The translations under genes and the position numbers were made by a program. Positions 23,478-31,599 of a DNA stretch of 35,024 nucleotides are shown here, piece by piece; position 1 is the stretch's first letter; every line of letters starts with the position of its first letter. The DNA comes from an uncultured bacterium (lineage in GTDB: Bacteria; Bacillota; Clostridia; Oscillospirales; Oscillospiraceae): NCBI GenBank assembly GCA_947073515.1, contig CAMTMC010000030.1:1-35024 (forward strand), written 5' to 3'. The notes under the pieces are model-generated. The model was not told the origin of the DNA. It did not search any database and saw only the letters and a list, made by a program, of their open reading frames with translations.

Positions 23478-24590
23478 TCAGGTATTCATCACAATCGAAC
23501 CATTACGGATATGAAACGCTCTTCCACCCTCTAAACTCTCCAGTTTCTCCTCCTCACAGCAAGTGATGAATACCTGCCCGCCCCGGATACGGTTGAGGAC
23601 AAAGGCCTGGCGTTTTGGGTCCAGCTCAGACAGCACGTCGTCCAGCAGCAGCACCGGCCACTCCCCGCTCTCCTCCTGAAAAATTTCCCGCTGGGCCAGC
23701 TTCAGGGACAGGGCCGCCGTCCGGGTCTGGCCCTGGGAGGCGTAGGTCTTGGCGTTCTGCCCGCCGATGTCCACCAGCAGATCGTCCTTGTGGGGCCCGG
23801 ACAGGCACTGGCGGCTGTCCAGCTCCGCCTGGCGGTGCCGCTCCTGGTGTTCCAGCAGCTCCGGCAGAATCCCCCTGGGCTGGGCCATGGGGTCGTTTAC
23901 CCCGGATACCGTCTCGTAGGTCAGGCCCAACTCCTCCCGCCCGCCGGAAAACTCCTGGTGGATGGCCGGGGCGCGCTCCCGCAGACGCTTGATAAAGTGG
24001 GCCCGGTAGTGGATCAGGATGGCCCCGGTCTGGGCCATGCGGAGGTTGAAGTCGTCCAGGGTCTGGAGCAGGGAGGGGTTCTCCCGCCAGTCCCGCAAAA
24101 TCCGGGTCTTGTGGTCATACAGGCGGTTGTACTCCGCCAGCGCCTGGACGTACCTGGGCCGGAGCTGACAGATGGCGCTGTCCAGGAACCGCCGCCGGGC
24201 GGCGCTCCCCTCCCGGATAAGGTACAGATCCTCCGGGCAGAACAGCACTGTGGTGAGGATCCCGGCCAGCTCCCCGGCGGTTTTCAATCTCACCCCGTTG
24301 GAAAACAGCTGGCGGCCCCGGCCCCGGAACAGTTTGGCCTCCAGGGTAAAATCCCGGTCCCGGCTGAACACCTCCCCTTTAATAAAGGCGGAATCGGTGT
24401 CCAGCATAATCATTTCCCGGTCATACCGGGCCCGGTGGGACCGGGCGGAGGACAGGTAGGCGATCCCCTCCAGCAGGTTGGTCTTGCCCTGGGCGTTGTC
24501 GCCGTAGATCAGGTTCACCCGGGGGTCAAAGGCGGCCTCCAGGCGAGGGTAGTTACGGAAGTGGTCCAGCTCCAGCCCCTTGACGATCAT
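23478..24590 (-). CDS. recF: DNA replication and repair protein RecF
   Basis: A 370-residue SMC-like ATPase that loads RecA at gaps with RecO/RecR. Walker A is GDNAQGKT at residues 30-37, the ABC signature region is in ASQGQTRTAALSLKLAQ and Walker B is VLLLDDVLSELD at about 311-322, with the D-loop after it. The ATG overlaps the yaaA stop (ATGA). The last about 31 codons are AT-rich in third positions, unlike the rest of the gene, and a GC-rich copy of the same tail lies 124 bp beyond the stop. The protein itself appears intact. Confidence 0.95.
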   Translation of the reverse strand: MIVKGLELDHFRNYPRLEAAFDPRVNLIYGDNAQGKTNLLEGIAYLSSARSHRARYDREMIMLDTDSAFIKGEVFSRDRDFTLEAKLFRGRGRQLFSNGVRLKTAGELAGILTTVLFCPEDLYLIREGSAARRRFLDSAICQLRPRYVQALAEYNRLYDHKTRILRDWRENPSLLQTLDDFNLRMAQTGAILIHYRAHFIKRLRERAPAIHQEFSGGREELGLTYETVSGVNDPMAQPRGILPELLEHQERHRQAELDSRQCLSGPHKDDLLVDIGGQNAKTYASQGQTRTAALSLKLAQREIFQEESGEWPVLLLDDVLSELDPKRQAFVLNRIRGGQVFITCCEEEKLESLEGGRAFHIRNGSIVMNT

Positions 24591-24802
24591 GTGACCACAA
24601 GCTCCGTCTCGCCGTCGATCACCGCCCGGTCCCCGGGCCGCATTTTCTTCCCCCGCATGGAGCAGCGCTCGCCGTTGACGGCCACCCGGCCCTCCTGGAT
24701 GATGAGCTTGGCGTCCCCGCCGGTCTCCACCGCCCCGGCGAACTTCAGCAGATCTTGGAGCTTGATAAACTCGGTGTGTATTTTAATCTGGTGTGATTCC
24801 AT
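24587..24802 (-). CDS. yaaA: S4-domain RNA-binding protein YaaA
   Basis: A 71-residue protein consisting of one S4 RNA-binding domain: FIKLQDLLKFAGAVETGGDAKLIIQEGRVAVNGERCSMRGKKMRPGD. This is the small gene conserved between dnaN and recF in Firmicutes, implicated in ribosome maturation. It overlaps recF by 4 bases, so the two are translationally coupled. A start at 24802 (ATG) is the first in frame. Confidence 0.92.
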   Translation of the reverse strand: MESHQIKIHTEFIKLQDLLKFAGAVETGGDAKLIIQEGRVAVNGERCSMRGKKMRPGDRAVIDGETELVVT

Positions 24803-24814
24803 ATGGCCCTCCTT

Positions 24815-24842
24815 CTTCTTTTCTTTTGAAAAAGAAAAGAAG
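24815..24842 (-). repeat. Dispersed T/A-rich hairpin element, copy B
   Basis: CTTCTTTTCTTTT (24815-24827) - GA - AAAAGAAAAGAAG (24830-24842), a perfect 13-bp stem followed by GCAAAAACG. On the minus strand it reads GTTTTTGC then the stem, as in copy A. It lies between dnaN and yaaA. Confidence 0.65.
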
Positions 24843-24865
24843 CAAAAACGTGGTTTTTACGGAAA

Positions 24866-24905
24866 AGTTCTTTTTCGGTTCCTTTTTCTTACAAGAAAAA
24901 GGAAC
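24866..24905 (+). repeat. Dispersed T/A-rich hairpin element, copy C
   Basis: GTTCCTTTTTCTT (24878-24890) - AC - AAGAAAAAGGAAC (24893-24905), a perfect 13-bp stem preceded by AGTTCTTTTTCG. It is close to copy D and in opposite orientation to copy B, only 23 bases away. Confidence 0.65.
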
Positions 24906-24915
24906 AACCCCCCCG

Positions 24916-26022
24916 TTAATTGGCCTTCAGCCGCACTGGCAGCACCATATAGACAAAATTCTCCTCCCCCTCGGCGGGCAGGATGACGCAGGGGGCCACG
25001 CCGGTGGTGAACTCCATCCTCAGCTTTTCCGCCGGGGCGGCTTTCAGGGAGTCCATCAGGTACTTGTTATTGAAGCCGATCTCCAGCCCCTGGCCGTCCC
25101 CGCTGACCACGCAGCGGTCGGCGGCGTCGCCGATGGCGGTCTTTGTAGTGATATCCACCGCCCCGTCCCCAAAGACGCACCGCAGGGGGGACTTGAGCTT
25201 CTCGCTGATAATCAGGGACACCCGCTCGATAGAGGACAGCAGGGCCCGGGCCTCCACCTCAATTTTGATGGAGTTATTCCGGGGGATGGCGTTGCGGTAG
25301 GCAAGAAAATCCCCCTCCAGCCGGCGGCAGACCAGCACCGTGTCCCCGGTCTGGAACAGGATATGACGGGCGCCCTGGGTGACGGTAACGCCCTCCTCCC
25401 CGGAACAAATCCGCTCCACCTCACTGAGGGCGGAGCCGGGCACCACGAAGGAGAAGGACTCCGCGCCCCTTTTTTCCTCCACCGCCTCATGGCGCAGGGC
25501 CAGGCGGTACCCGTCCACAGACACGATGGTCAGCCCGCCGCTGTCCACCTCAAAGAGGGAGCCGGTATGGATGGGCCGGCTCTCGTTGTCGCTGACAGCG
25601 AAGAGGGTCTGGGCGATCATGGACCTAAGCGCCGGCTGGCCGATGGTCAGGGCGTTCTGCTGGTCTACCGTGGGCAGCTCGGGGAATTCCTCCGGGTCGG
25701 TGCCTAAAATATTGAACTCCGACAGGCCGCACTTGATATTGACGGTGTACCCCTGGGAGGAGAAGACCACCACGTCATCGGGCATTTTCCGGACGATCTC
25801 CCCAAACAGCCGGGCGGACAGCACCAGGGAGCCGGCCTCCGTGACCTCCGCCGGGACGGTGGCCTGGATCCCGGTCTCCAAGTTGTATCCAGTGAGGCGC
25901 AGGGTGGCGCCCGCCTCAATGAGGATGCCCTCCATGGCGGGGATAGAGCTCTTAGCGGCCACCGCCCGGGAAGTGACGGACACCGCGGCGGACAGAAGGG
26001 CTTTTTCGCAGGAGAATTTCAT
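24916..26022 (-). CDS. dnaN: DNA polymerase III beta subunit (sliding clamp)
   Basis: A 368-residue beta clamp of normal length with three repeated clamp domains. It starts MKFSCEKALLSAAVSVTSRAVAAKSSIPAMEGILIEA, and contains TGYNLETGIQATVPAEV in domain I. It ends in EENFVYMVLPVRL, the usual clamp C-terminus near the peptide-binding pocket. It encircles DNA and tethers the polymerase. It lies downstream of dnaA across an origin-type gap. Confidence 0.96.
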   Translation of the reverse strand: MKFSCEKALLSAAVSVTSRAVAAKSSIPAMEGILIEAGATLRLTGYNLETGIQATVPAEVTEAGSLVLSARLFGEIVRKMPDDVVVFSSQGYTVNIKCGLSEFNILGTDPEEFPELPTVDQQNALTIGQPALRSMIAQTLFAVSDNESRPIHTGSLFEVDSGGLTIVSVDGYRLALRHEAVEEKRGAESFSFVVPGSALSEVERICSGEEGVTVTQGARHILFQTGDTVLVCRRLEGDFLAYRNAIPRNNSIKIEVEARALLSSIERVSLIISEKLKSPLRCVFGDGAVDITTKTAIGDAADRCVVSGDGQGLEIGFNNKYLMDSLKAAPAEKLRMEFTTGVAPCVILPAEGEENFVYMVLPVRLKAN

Positions 26023-26265
26023 ATTGGATCCCTCCAGTTTTTTTCTCCCCGGAAGGGGAGGATCGGATTAAGGTCGTAATAGTACGCAGTAGGAAAAAAT
26101 GTTGTGGAAAAACGCCCCAATCCATTGCGGGGCAAGGGCTTCAGCCTCCACAGGGGCTGTGGGCAAATCGGGGCTGTTTTTTTGGAAATGTGGATATTCC
26201 AATTTTTCCACAATTTCCCCACGTGGAGCCCACAGGAGAGTGTGGAAAACGGGACGGGATCCGGT
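26023..26265. other. Origin region between dnaA and dnaN with DnaA-box-like sites
   Basis: DnaA-box-like nonamers: TGTGGAAAA at 26103-26111, TGTGGATAT at 26189-26197, TTTTCCACA at 26204-26212 and TGTGGAAAA at 26241-26249, plus a weaker TGTGGGCAA at 26158-26166. None is the perfect TTATCCACA. The dnaA-dnaN gap is the usual unwinding site in Firmicutes, and gene orientation switches nearby. The clearest A/T stretch lies near 26066-26102. Confidence 0.7.
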
Positions 26266-27579
26266 CTAGTACCGGTTGTTGATGTTGGTGGTGATGTCCT
26301 TGATGATCTCCGCCTTGTCCGGGTCGTGCTTCACCAGGTTCTCCACCCGGGACAGGGAGTTGAGGACGGTACTGTGGTCCCGGTTGTCAAACTCCTTGCC
26401 GATCTCCTTCAGGGACAGGTTGGTCATCTGCCGGGTGAGGTACATCGCGATCTGCCGGGCCAGAGAGATATCCTTGGAGCGGCCTTGTCCCCGGAGGGTG
26501 GCCGAGTCGATGTTGTAGAATTTACACACCTCATCGATGATCACGTCGGCGGTGGGCAGGATGTCGGACTTCTCCTTAAAAATGTCCTTCACCGCCCGGA
26601 TGACGGTCTCCTTGTTCAGGGAGTCGCCGATCAGGTCCTGATATGCCATGATTTTATTGACGATGCCCTCCAGCTGTCGGACGTTGGCGGTGATATTTTC
26701 CGCGATCAGCTGAATCAGAAAGTCGGGCAGCTCCATCCCCATACGGATGGCCTTGCTCTTGATGATGGCCATGCGGGTCTCGTAGTCCGGCGGGACGATG
26801 TCCGCCAGGAGCCCCCACTCAAAGCGGGTTTTCAGCCGGTCCTCCAGCCGGTGGAGCTCCTTGGGCGGCCGGTCGGAGGTGAAGACGATCTGTTTTTTCA
26901 GTTCGTACAGGGTGTTGAAGGTATGGAACATCTCCTCCTGGGTGGAGTCCCGGCCAGCGATGAACTGCACGTCGTCCATGAGGAAGACGTCCGCCCCCCG
27001 GTACTTCTCCCGGAATTCCTGGTTCCGGCCCTCCCGGATGGCGGCCACCAGCTCGTTGGTGAAGGTGTCTCCCTTGATATAGATGATCTTATACCCCGGG
27101 TGGTTCAAGTGGATGGTGTGGGCGATGGCGTACAGCAGGTGTGTCTTGCCCAGGCCGGACTCCCCGTGGATGAACAGGGGGTTGTAGCTCTCTCCCGGGC
27201 TCTCCGCCACCTTGCAGGCGGCGGCGTGGGCCAGCTTGTTGGACTTGCCCACCACGAAGCGGTCGAAGGTGTACTCCTCCGTCCCGGGCAGGAAATTGCT
27301 GTGCTTGCTCTTGTCCTGATAGCTGGACAGCTCATCCTCTGTGAGGACATTGACCTGAAAGTCGGCGGAAAACAGCTCGTGGAGCGCCTTTTGGATGTAA
27401 GTCACATAGCGGGAGGCGATGATGTCCCGTTTCAGCCGGGTGGGGCTGTACAGAATAAAGGTGTCGTCCTCCAGGGAGACGGGGACGGTGTCATCGAACC
27501 AGGTATTTAACGTGGTGGCGGTCATATCGGCCCCCATCAGATCCATCACTTTTTTCCACACTTCCTGGGCAGGGTTCAT
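26266..27579 (-). CDS. dnaA: Chromosomal replication initiator DnaA
   Basis: A 437-residue DnaA. Domain I is residues 1-80 (AQEVWKKVMDLMGADMTATTLNTWF), domain II is a short linker, and domain III AAA+ has Walker A GESGLGKT at 139-146 and Walker B DVFLMDDVQFI. Domain IV is the DNA-binding region with the DnaA signature RDHSTVLNSLSRVE after LSLKEIGKEF. The ATG at 27579 is chosen because AAGGAGGT lies 7 bases upstream; an in-frame start at 27636 is in the leader. It binds DnaA boxes to open oriC. It is divergent from rpmH. Confidence 0.97.
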   Translation of the reverse strand: MNPAQEVWKKVMDLMGADMTATTLNTWFDDTVPVSLEDDTFILYSPTRLKRDIIASRYVTYIQKALHELFSADFQVNVLTEDELSSYQDKSKHSNFLPGTEEYTFDRFVVGKSNKLAHAAACKVAESPGESYNPLFIHGESGLGKTHLLYAIAHTIHLNHPGYKIIYIKGDTFTNELVAAIREGRNQEFREKYRGADVFLMDDVQFIAGRDSTQEEMFHTFNTLYELKKQIVFTSDRPPKELHRLEDRLKTRFEWGLLADIVPPDYETRMAIIKSKAIRMGMELPDFLIQLIAENITANVRQLEGIVNKIMAYQDLIGDSLNKETVIRAVKDIFKEKSDILPTADVIIDEVCKFYNIDSATLRGQGRSKDISLARQIAMYLTRQMTNLSLKEIGKEFDNRDHSTVLNSLSRVENLVKHDPDKAEIIKDITTNINNRY

Positions 27580-27808
27580 GGGCGGACCTCCTTCGGTACT
27601 GTGCCGGTCCCATAGAGGACCGGAGCAAATCTTCAAAGCGCCTTCCCCGTTGGGCGGGGAAGGCGGCGGTGTTGTCAGTTTACTGGGAAAACGGGCCGCT
27701 TCCGGTTTTTTAGGGGAATCCTGTCAGGGGAGTATGGGGAAGCGGGCGGCTCTTTTGTGGTGTTTGGGTGGTAAAACTGGATCAACAAGGTGAAACTTCC
27801 ACCTTTCT

Positions 27809-27837
27809 ATTATACCAAAAAACGGGATATCCGGCAA
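27809..27837 (-). promoter_or_regulatory. Promoter of dnaA
   Basis: On the minus strand, TTGCCG (plus 27832-27837), a 17-bp spacer and TATAAT (plus 27809-27814). The leader to the dnaA start is about 225 bases. Confidence 0.7.
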
Positions 27838-27974
27838 GGATTTTCCGCTATATTTTTATTTATAATGTATCCCTGAGGAGAGGCAAAAGTTGTGGATTAG
27901 GGGACTTAAGGCTACAAGATATTGCGTGTCACAAGAAACAGGGAAAAAAACGGGCATATCAGGCAAAAATGTGG

Positions 27975-28004
27975 TTGACAGGGGCCGGTTCCATCCGTTA
28001 TAAT
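27975..28004 (+). promoter_or_regulatory. Promoter of the rpmH operon
   Basis: TTGACA (27975-27980), an 18-bp spacer and TATAAT (27999-28004). Both hexamers are perfect consensus, as expected for a ribosomal-protein promoter. Confidence 0.8.
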
Positions 28005-28147
28005 GGGGGGCGTATTTCTGGGAGAAGGCGGGTTCCCGCCCTTTCCCCAGACCGGGCCCCTTGGGCCTGAGACAGCAGACCGCAGCCCGTCCGGGCTGTT
28101 GTTGGGCCGGGAGAGCCGGCTTGAGTTCAAATGAGGAGGTGTCCCCC

Positions 28148-28282
28148 ATGCTTCGTACCTATCAGCCCAAGAAGCGCCAGCGCTCTAAGGAGCACGGCTT
28201 CCGCAAGCGTATGGCCACCCGCAACGGCCGCAAGGTGCTGGCCCGCCGCCGGGCCAAGGGCCGTGCCCGTCTGACCCACTAA
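28148..28282 (+). CDS. rpmH: 50S ribosomal protein L34
   Basis: A 44-residue L34: [20 protein letters not shown], then [23 protein letters not shown]. Very basic and of normal length. The ATG at 28148 follows AGGAGGTG at a 7-base spacing. It is the first gene of the rightward origin operon. Confidence 0.98.
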   Translation: MLRTYQPKKRQRSKEHGFRKRMATRNGRKVLARRRAKGRARLTH

Positions 28283-28434
28283 GGGGAGGTTCCCTGATCT
28301 GGGATGAGACAGCGGGCAGAGGACACAGTGGACATAGATCGCGCAGAAGGGGCGTGGGAGCAAATTCCCCCGCCCTATATGTGCATCCGCACCTTTTTGA
28401 CAGTACACCGCCCCAGGCGGTGGAGGAGGATCTT

Positions 28435-28788
28435 GTGAAGCACACCGTCTCCCTGAAACAAAATCATGAGTTCCGCCGGCTGTATCGAAAAGGGAAAAGC
28501 GCCGTGTCCCCCTATTTCGCCGTGTACTGCCGCAAGACCAACCGGCCGGTCAGCCGGCTGGGCATCACCACCGGGGTGAAGCTGGGCAACGCGGTGAAGC
28601 GCAATTATGCCCGCCGCCGGGTCCGGGCCCTGTACCGCGCCAATGAGGAACAGCTGCTTCCCGGCTACGACATTGTGGTGGTCGCCCGGACAAGGCTTCT
28701 CCATGGCTGTTACGCCGACCTGGACCGCAGCTTTCTCCAGCTGATGAAAAAGCTGGGAATGTCCGCCCCCAAGGGGGACAGGCCTTGA
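28435..28788 (+). CDS. rnpA: Ribonuclease P protein component
   Basis: A 117-residue RnpA that aids the RNase P RNA in tRNA 5' maturation. The core marks are [53 protein letters not shown] (the conserved RNR-type basic helix) and [10 protein letters not shown]. The GTG at 28435 is chosen: GGAGGA lies 6 bases upstream and the alignment starts there; the frame is open upstream. There is a 152-base gap after rpmH without a clear terminator. It overlaps yidD. Confidence 0.95.
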   Translation: MKHTVSLKQNHEFRRLYRKGKSAVSPYFAVYCRKTNRPVSRLGITTGVKLGNAVKRNYARRRVRALYRANEEQLLPGYDIVVVARTRLLHGCYADLDRSFLQLMKKLGMSAPKGDRP

Positions 28789-29003
28789 AAAAGCTGCTGC
28801 TTTCCGCCATCCGTTGGTATCAAAATTCCATCTCCCCCCTGCGCCCCCCCTGTTGCCGGTTTATTCCCACCTGCTCGGCCTACGCCCTGGAGGCAGTGGA
28901 GAAATACGGCGCCCTCAAGGGGGGGTGGCTGGCCCTGCGCCGGGTGATGCGGTGCCACCCGTTCCACCGGCAGAAGTCTATCCAGTACGACCCCGTGCCA
29001 TAG
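28785..29003 (+). CDS. yidD: Membrane protein insertion efficiency factor YidD
   Basis: A 72-residue protein with the YidD signature: [53 protein letters not shown]. The conserved cysteines (CC, C, C) are present. It starts with TTG at 28785 overlapping the rnpA stop, with AAGGGGG about 8 bases upstream. It assists YidC-dependent insertion, consistent with yidC being next. Confidence 0.95.
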   Translation: MKKLLLSAIRWYQNSISPLRPPCCRFIPTCSAYALEAVEKYGALKGGWLALRRVMRCHPFHRQKSIQYDPVP

Positions 29004-29057
29004 CCGGGCGCGCGTGCCGGCCTTTTGCCGCCTATCCATATTTGCGGAGGTAATGTT

Positions 29058-30515
29058 GTGGGTATCATTCTAAAACCCTTTGCCTGGCTGTTGCTGTTTT
29101 TCTATAACCTGTTCAGCAGCTACGGCCTGGCCCTGATTTTATTTGCCATTGTCATCAAGCTCATTCTCTTCCCCGTCACCCTGAAGAGCAAAAAGAGCAT
29201 GATCCAGACCACCATGCTGTCCGGCAAGATGCAGCAGCTGCAAAAGCAGTACGGCAAGGACCGGGAGCGCTACAGCTTAGAGGTACAGAAGCTCTACGAG
29301 CGGGAGAAGGTCAACCCCATGGGCGGCTGCCTGTGGTCCCTGATCCCCATGGTGGTGCTGATCGGCCTGTACGGCATTATCCGGGAGCCCCTCACCTACT
29401 TTATGAGCCTGTCCGGCGAGCAGATCCAGCTCCTGGCTACCCAGCTGAACTGGACGGAGGTGGCGGTTTCCAGCGGCTGGGTCAAGGCTGATCTCATGGC
29501 CAAGCTGGTGGAGCAGTTCAACGCCGGGGAGATCGCCGGCACTTTCCAGACCGGCGCCTATAACCAGCTCTATCTGGTGTCTATGATTACCAAAGAGAAC
29601 CTGGCCTCCCTCCAGGCCGCCCTGGGCGAGGCCGGCCAGAACCTGTTCGTGCTGAATTTCAAGTTCCTGGGGATGGATCTGTCCAAGATCCCCACCGTCG
29701 CTTTCTGGAAGCCCGGCGGCTCCATTCTCTTGTTCCTGCTGCCCCTGGTATCCACCGCGGTATCCTTCCTGTCCATGAAGGTCTCCATGGCTACCAACCA
29801 GATGAACAAGCAGGAGAAAAATGAGCAGGCGGACCGCACGAACAGGATGATGTTGTGGACGATGCCCCTCATGTCCCTGTGGATCGGCTTCACTGTCCCC
29901 GCCGGCCTGTCCATCTACTGGATCGCCCAGTATTTTATCACCATGGGCCAGGAGGTCATCTGCGGCAAGATGCTGAAGAAGGACTACGAGGCCGCCCGGG
30001 AGGAGGCCGCCCGCCGGGACAAGGAGGAAAAAGAGGAGGAGAAGCGCCGCAAGGAGGAGGCCCGTCTGGAACGGGCCCGCCGCCTGGAGGAGGAGAAGAA
30101 GAACCGGGGTAAAAAGAAGCCCGCCCAGAGGAAGGACGACGAGCCCGACCAGGAGGGTGTCAACAAGGATGACAGCCGGGAGGGCATCCGGGCCTATGCC
30201 CGGGGCCGGGCGTATATCCCCGACCGCTTTGGCGGTGTGACCCCCTATGTAAACCCCAACGACCTAATCCAGGCCCAGCTTCAGGCCCAAGCCACCGGCA
30301 AGGGCGGGAAGAAGGCCAAAAAGGGGGAGGTTAAGGAGGAGCCCGGACAGGAGCGGAACCCCAAGCCTGCCCAGGAGGCTCCTGTTCAGGAAGCCCCCGC
30401 CGCTCCCCCTGAGGAGGCCGCTCCCGCCGCCCCCGCCCCTGAGATGGAGACCATCGAGGTAGAGGTGGAGGAGATCGAGGTGGAAGTGGCTGAGGATGAG
30501 GATAAGGAGGTCTGA
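29058..30515 (+). CDS. yidC: Membrane protein insertase YidC with a long charged C-terminal tail
   Basis: A 485-residue YidC/Oxa1 insertase. The N-terminal hydrophobic segment (about 1-35) leads to LFAIVIKLILFPVTLKSKKSM, where K34 occupies the usual conserved groove arginine position. MGGCLWSLIPMVVLIGLYGIIREPL, GGSILLFLLPLVSTAVSFLS and IGFTVPAGLSIYWIAQYFITMGQEV follow. No lipobox is seen. After about residue 310 comes a tail of about 175 residues, first Lys/Glu/Arg-rich then Ala/Pro/Glu-rich, ending in a Glu/Val-rich acidic repeat, much longer than typical SpoIIIJ. The GTG at 29058 follows GGAGG. It overlaps jag. Confidence 0.95.
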   Translation: MGIILKPFAWLLLFFYNLFSSYGLALILFAIVIKLILFPVTLKSKKSMIQTTMLSGKMQQLQKQYGKDRERYSLEVQKLYEREKVNPMGGCLWSLIPMVVLIGLYGIIREPLTYFMSLSGEQIQLLATQLNWTEVAVSSGWVKADLMAKLVEQFNAGEIAGTFQTGAYNQLYLVSMITKENLASLQAALGEAGQNLFVLNFKFLGMDLSKIPTVAFWKPGGSILLFLLPLVSTAVSFLSMKVSMATNQMNKQEKNEQADRTNRMMLWTMPLMSLWIGFTVPAGLSIYWIAQYFITMGQEVICGKMLKKDYEAAREEAARRDKEEKEEEKRRKEEARLERARRLEEEKKNRGKKKPAQRKDDEPDQEGVNKDDSREGIRAYARGRAYIPDRFGGVTPYVNPNDLIQAQLQAQATGKGGKKAKKGEVKEEPGQERNPKPAQEAPVQEAPAAPPEEAAPAAPAPEMETIEVEVEEIEVEVAEDEDKEV

Positions 30516-30517
30516 TG

Positions 30518-31543
30518 ATGTTAAAGTGGATTGAGACCACCGGCCGTTCTGAGGAGGACGCCATTTCCGCCGCCCTGTTTCAGCTGGGCCTGGAACGGGA
30601 CGACGTGTCTGTAGAAGTGATTGAGCGGGCCAAATCCGGCTTTCTGGGCTTTGGCAGCAACCCGGCCAAAGTGCGGGTGAGCTATGAGGAAGAAAACGGG
30701 GTGCCCCGTCACCGGAAAAACTTGCTGGAGGAGCCCGTCCTGGCCGCCGCCTCTGTGAGCAAGCCCAGGGCGGCCGCCCCGTCGGAGGAAGAAAAGATCC
30801 TCCCCGCCGCCCCGGTGAAAAAGCCCGCCCCCCAGCCGGAGAGGAAGCCCTCCCAGCCCCAGGCCCCTGTAGAGGAGGAGACCATCCTGGCCGCCAAGCC
30901 GGGCATGGCACCCCCGCGGCCCAAGCAGAGACCGGAGCAGCCCCGCCCGGAGCGGGCCCCCCGGCCCCAGCGGCAGCCCCGCCGGCCCCGGGAGGACAGC
31001 CGCCTTCAGGACGGGGACGAGGTCATTATTGGCAATACGCCCCGGCCTGAGCCCGTCACCCTGACCCCCGCCAGCCCTGAGGACCAGCGGGCCGGCCAGA
31101 TCTCCGCTTTCCTCACCGGCCTGATGTCCCATCTGGAGATCCAGGCGGAGCCCCAGGTCTTTGTTACCGGGGAGGGCAACTATAAGGTGGTCCTCCAGGG
31201 GGAGAACCTGGGCGCCATCATCGGCCGCCGGGGGGAGACTCTGGACGCCATCCAACAGCTCACCAGCTATTCGGTGAACCGGGGCCAGGCCAAGCGGGCC
31301 CGGATTCACATCGACGCCGAGGGCTACCGGGCCAAGCGGGAGGAATCCCTTCAGCGCCTGGCGGTAAAGGTGGCGGGTAAGGTAGTCAAGTACCGGAAGA
31401 ACATGACCCTGGAACCCATGAACGCCTATGAGCGCCACGTGATCCACACCGCCCTCCAGGACTATTCCGGCGTGTCCACCTACTCCACCGGGGTAGAGCC
31501 CAGCCGCCGTATTGTGGTGGCCTACGCCCCCAACCAGAAGTAA
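30518..31543 (+). CDS. jag: RNA-binding protein Jag/KhpB
   Basis: A 341-residue protein. The Jag-N domain (about 1-55: WIETTGRSEEDAISAALFQLGL, AKSGFLGFGSNPAKVRVSY) is followed by a long Pro/Ala/Glu/Arg linker (about 56-190). Then come a KH domain with the GxxG loop in GAIIGRRGETLDAIQ and an R3H domain (EPMNAYERHVIHTALQD) with the R-x3-H pair. It binds RNA with KhpA and influences cell elongation and division in Firmicutes. The ATG at 30518 is 7 bases from AAGGAGG; the ATG at 30515 overlaps the yidC stop. The linker is longer than in Bacillus. Confidence 0.93.
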   Translation: MLKWIETTGRSEEDAISAALFQLGLERDDVSVEVIERAKSGFLGFGSNPAKVRVSYEEENGVPRHRKNLLEEPVLAAASVSKPRAAAPSEEEKILPAAPVKKPAPQPERKPSQPQAPVEEETILAAKPGMAPPRPKQRPEQPRPERAPRPQRQPRRPREDSRLQDGDEVIIGNTPRPEPVTLTPASPEDQRAGQISAFLTGLMSHLEIQAEPQVFVTGEGNYKVVLQGENLGAIIGRRGETLDAIQQLTSYSVNRGQAKRARIHIDAEGYRAKREESLQRLAVKVAGKVVKYRKNMTLEPMNAYERHVIHTALQDYSGVSTYSTGVEPSRRIVVAYAPNQK

Positions 31544-31545
31544 GG

Positions 31546-31579
31546 AAAAAGCGGAAAGGGTATCCCTTTCCGCTTTTTT
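31546..31579 (+). terminator. Terminator of the rpmH-jag operon
   Basis: AAAAAGCGGAAAGGG / CCCTTTCCGCTTTTTT stem with a 3-4 base loop and T run, directly after the jag stop. Confidence 0.93.
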
Positions 31580-31599
31580 ATCGGGAAAGGAGTTCCACT

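Larger units (their letters stand above)
27580..28147. other. dnaA-rpmH divergent intergenic region (probable second half of oriC)
   Basis: 568 bases with no convincing ORF. It holds the dnaA leader with a perfect hairpin CCTTCCCCG/CGGGGAAGG (27641-27663), the dnaA promoter, an A/T-rich tract at about 27848-27870, a DnaA-box-like TGTGGATTA (27891-27899) and the rpmH promoter. A further TTTTCCACA lies just inside dnaA (27552-27560). A bipartite origin flanking dnaA is common in Firmicutes; here it is inferred. Confidence 0.55.
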
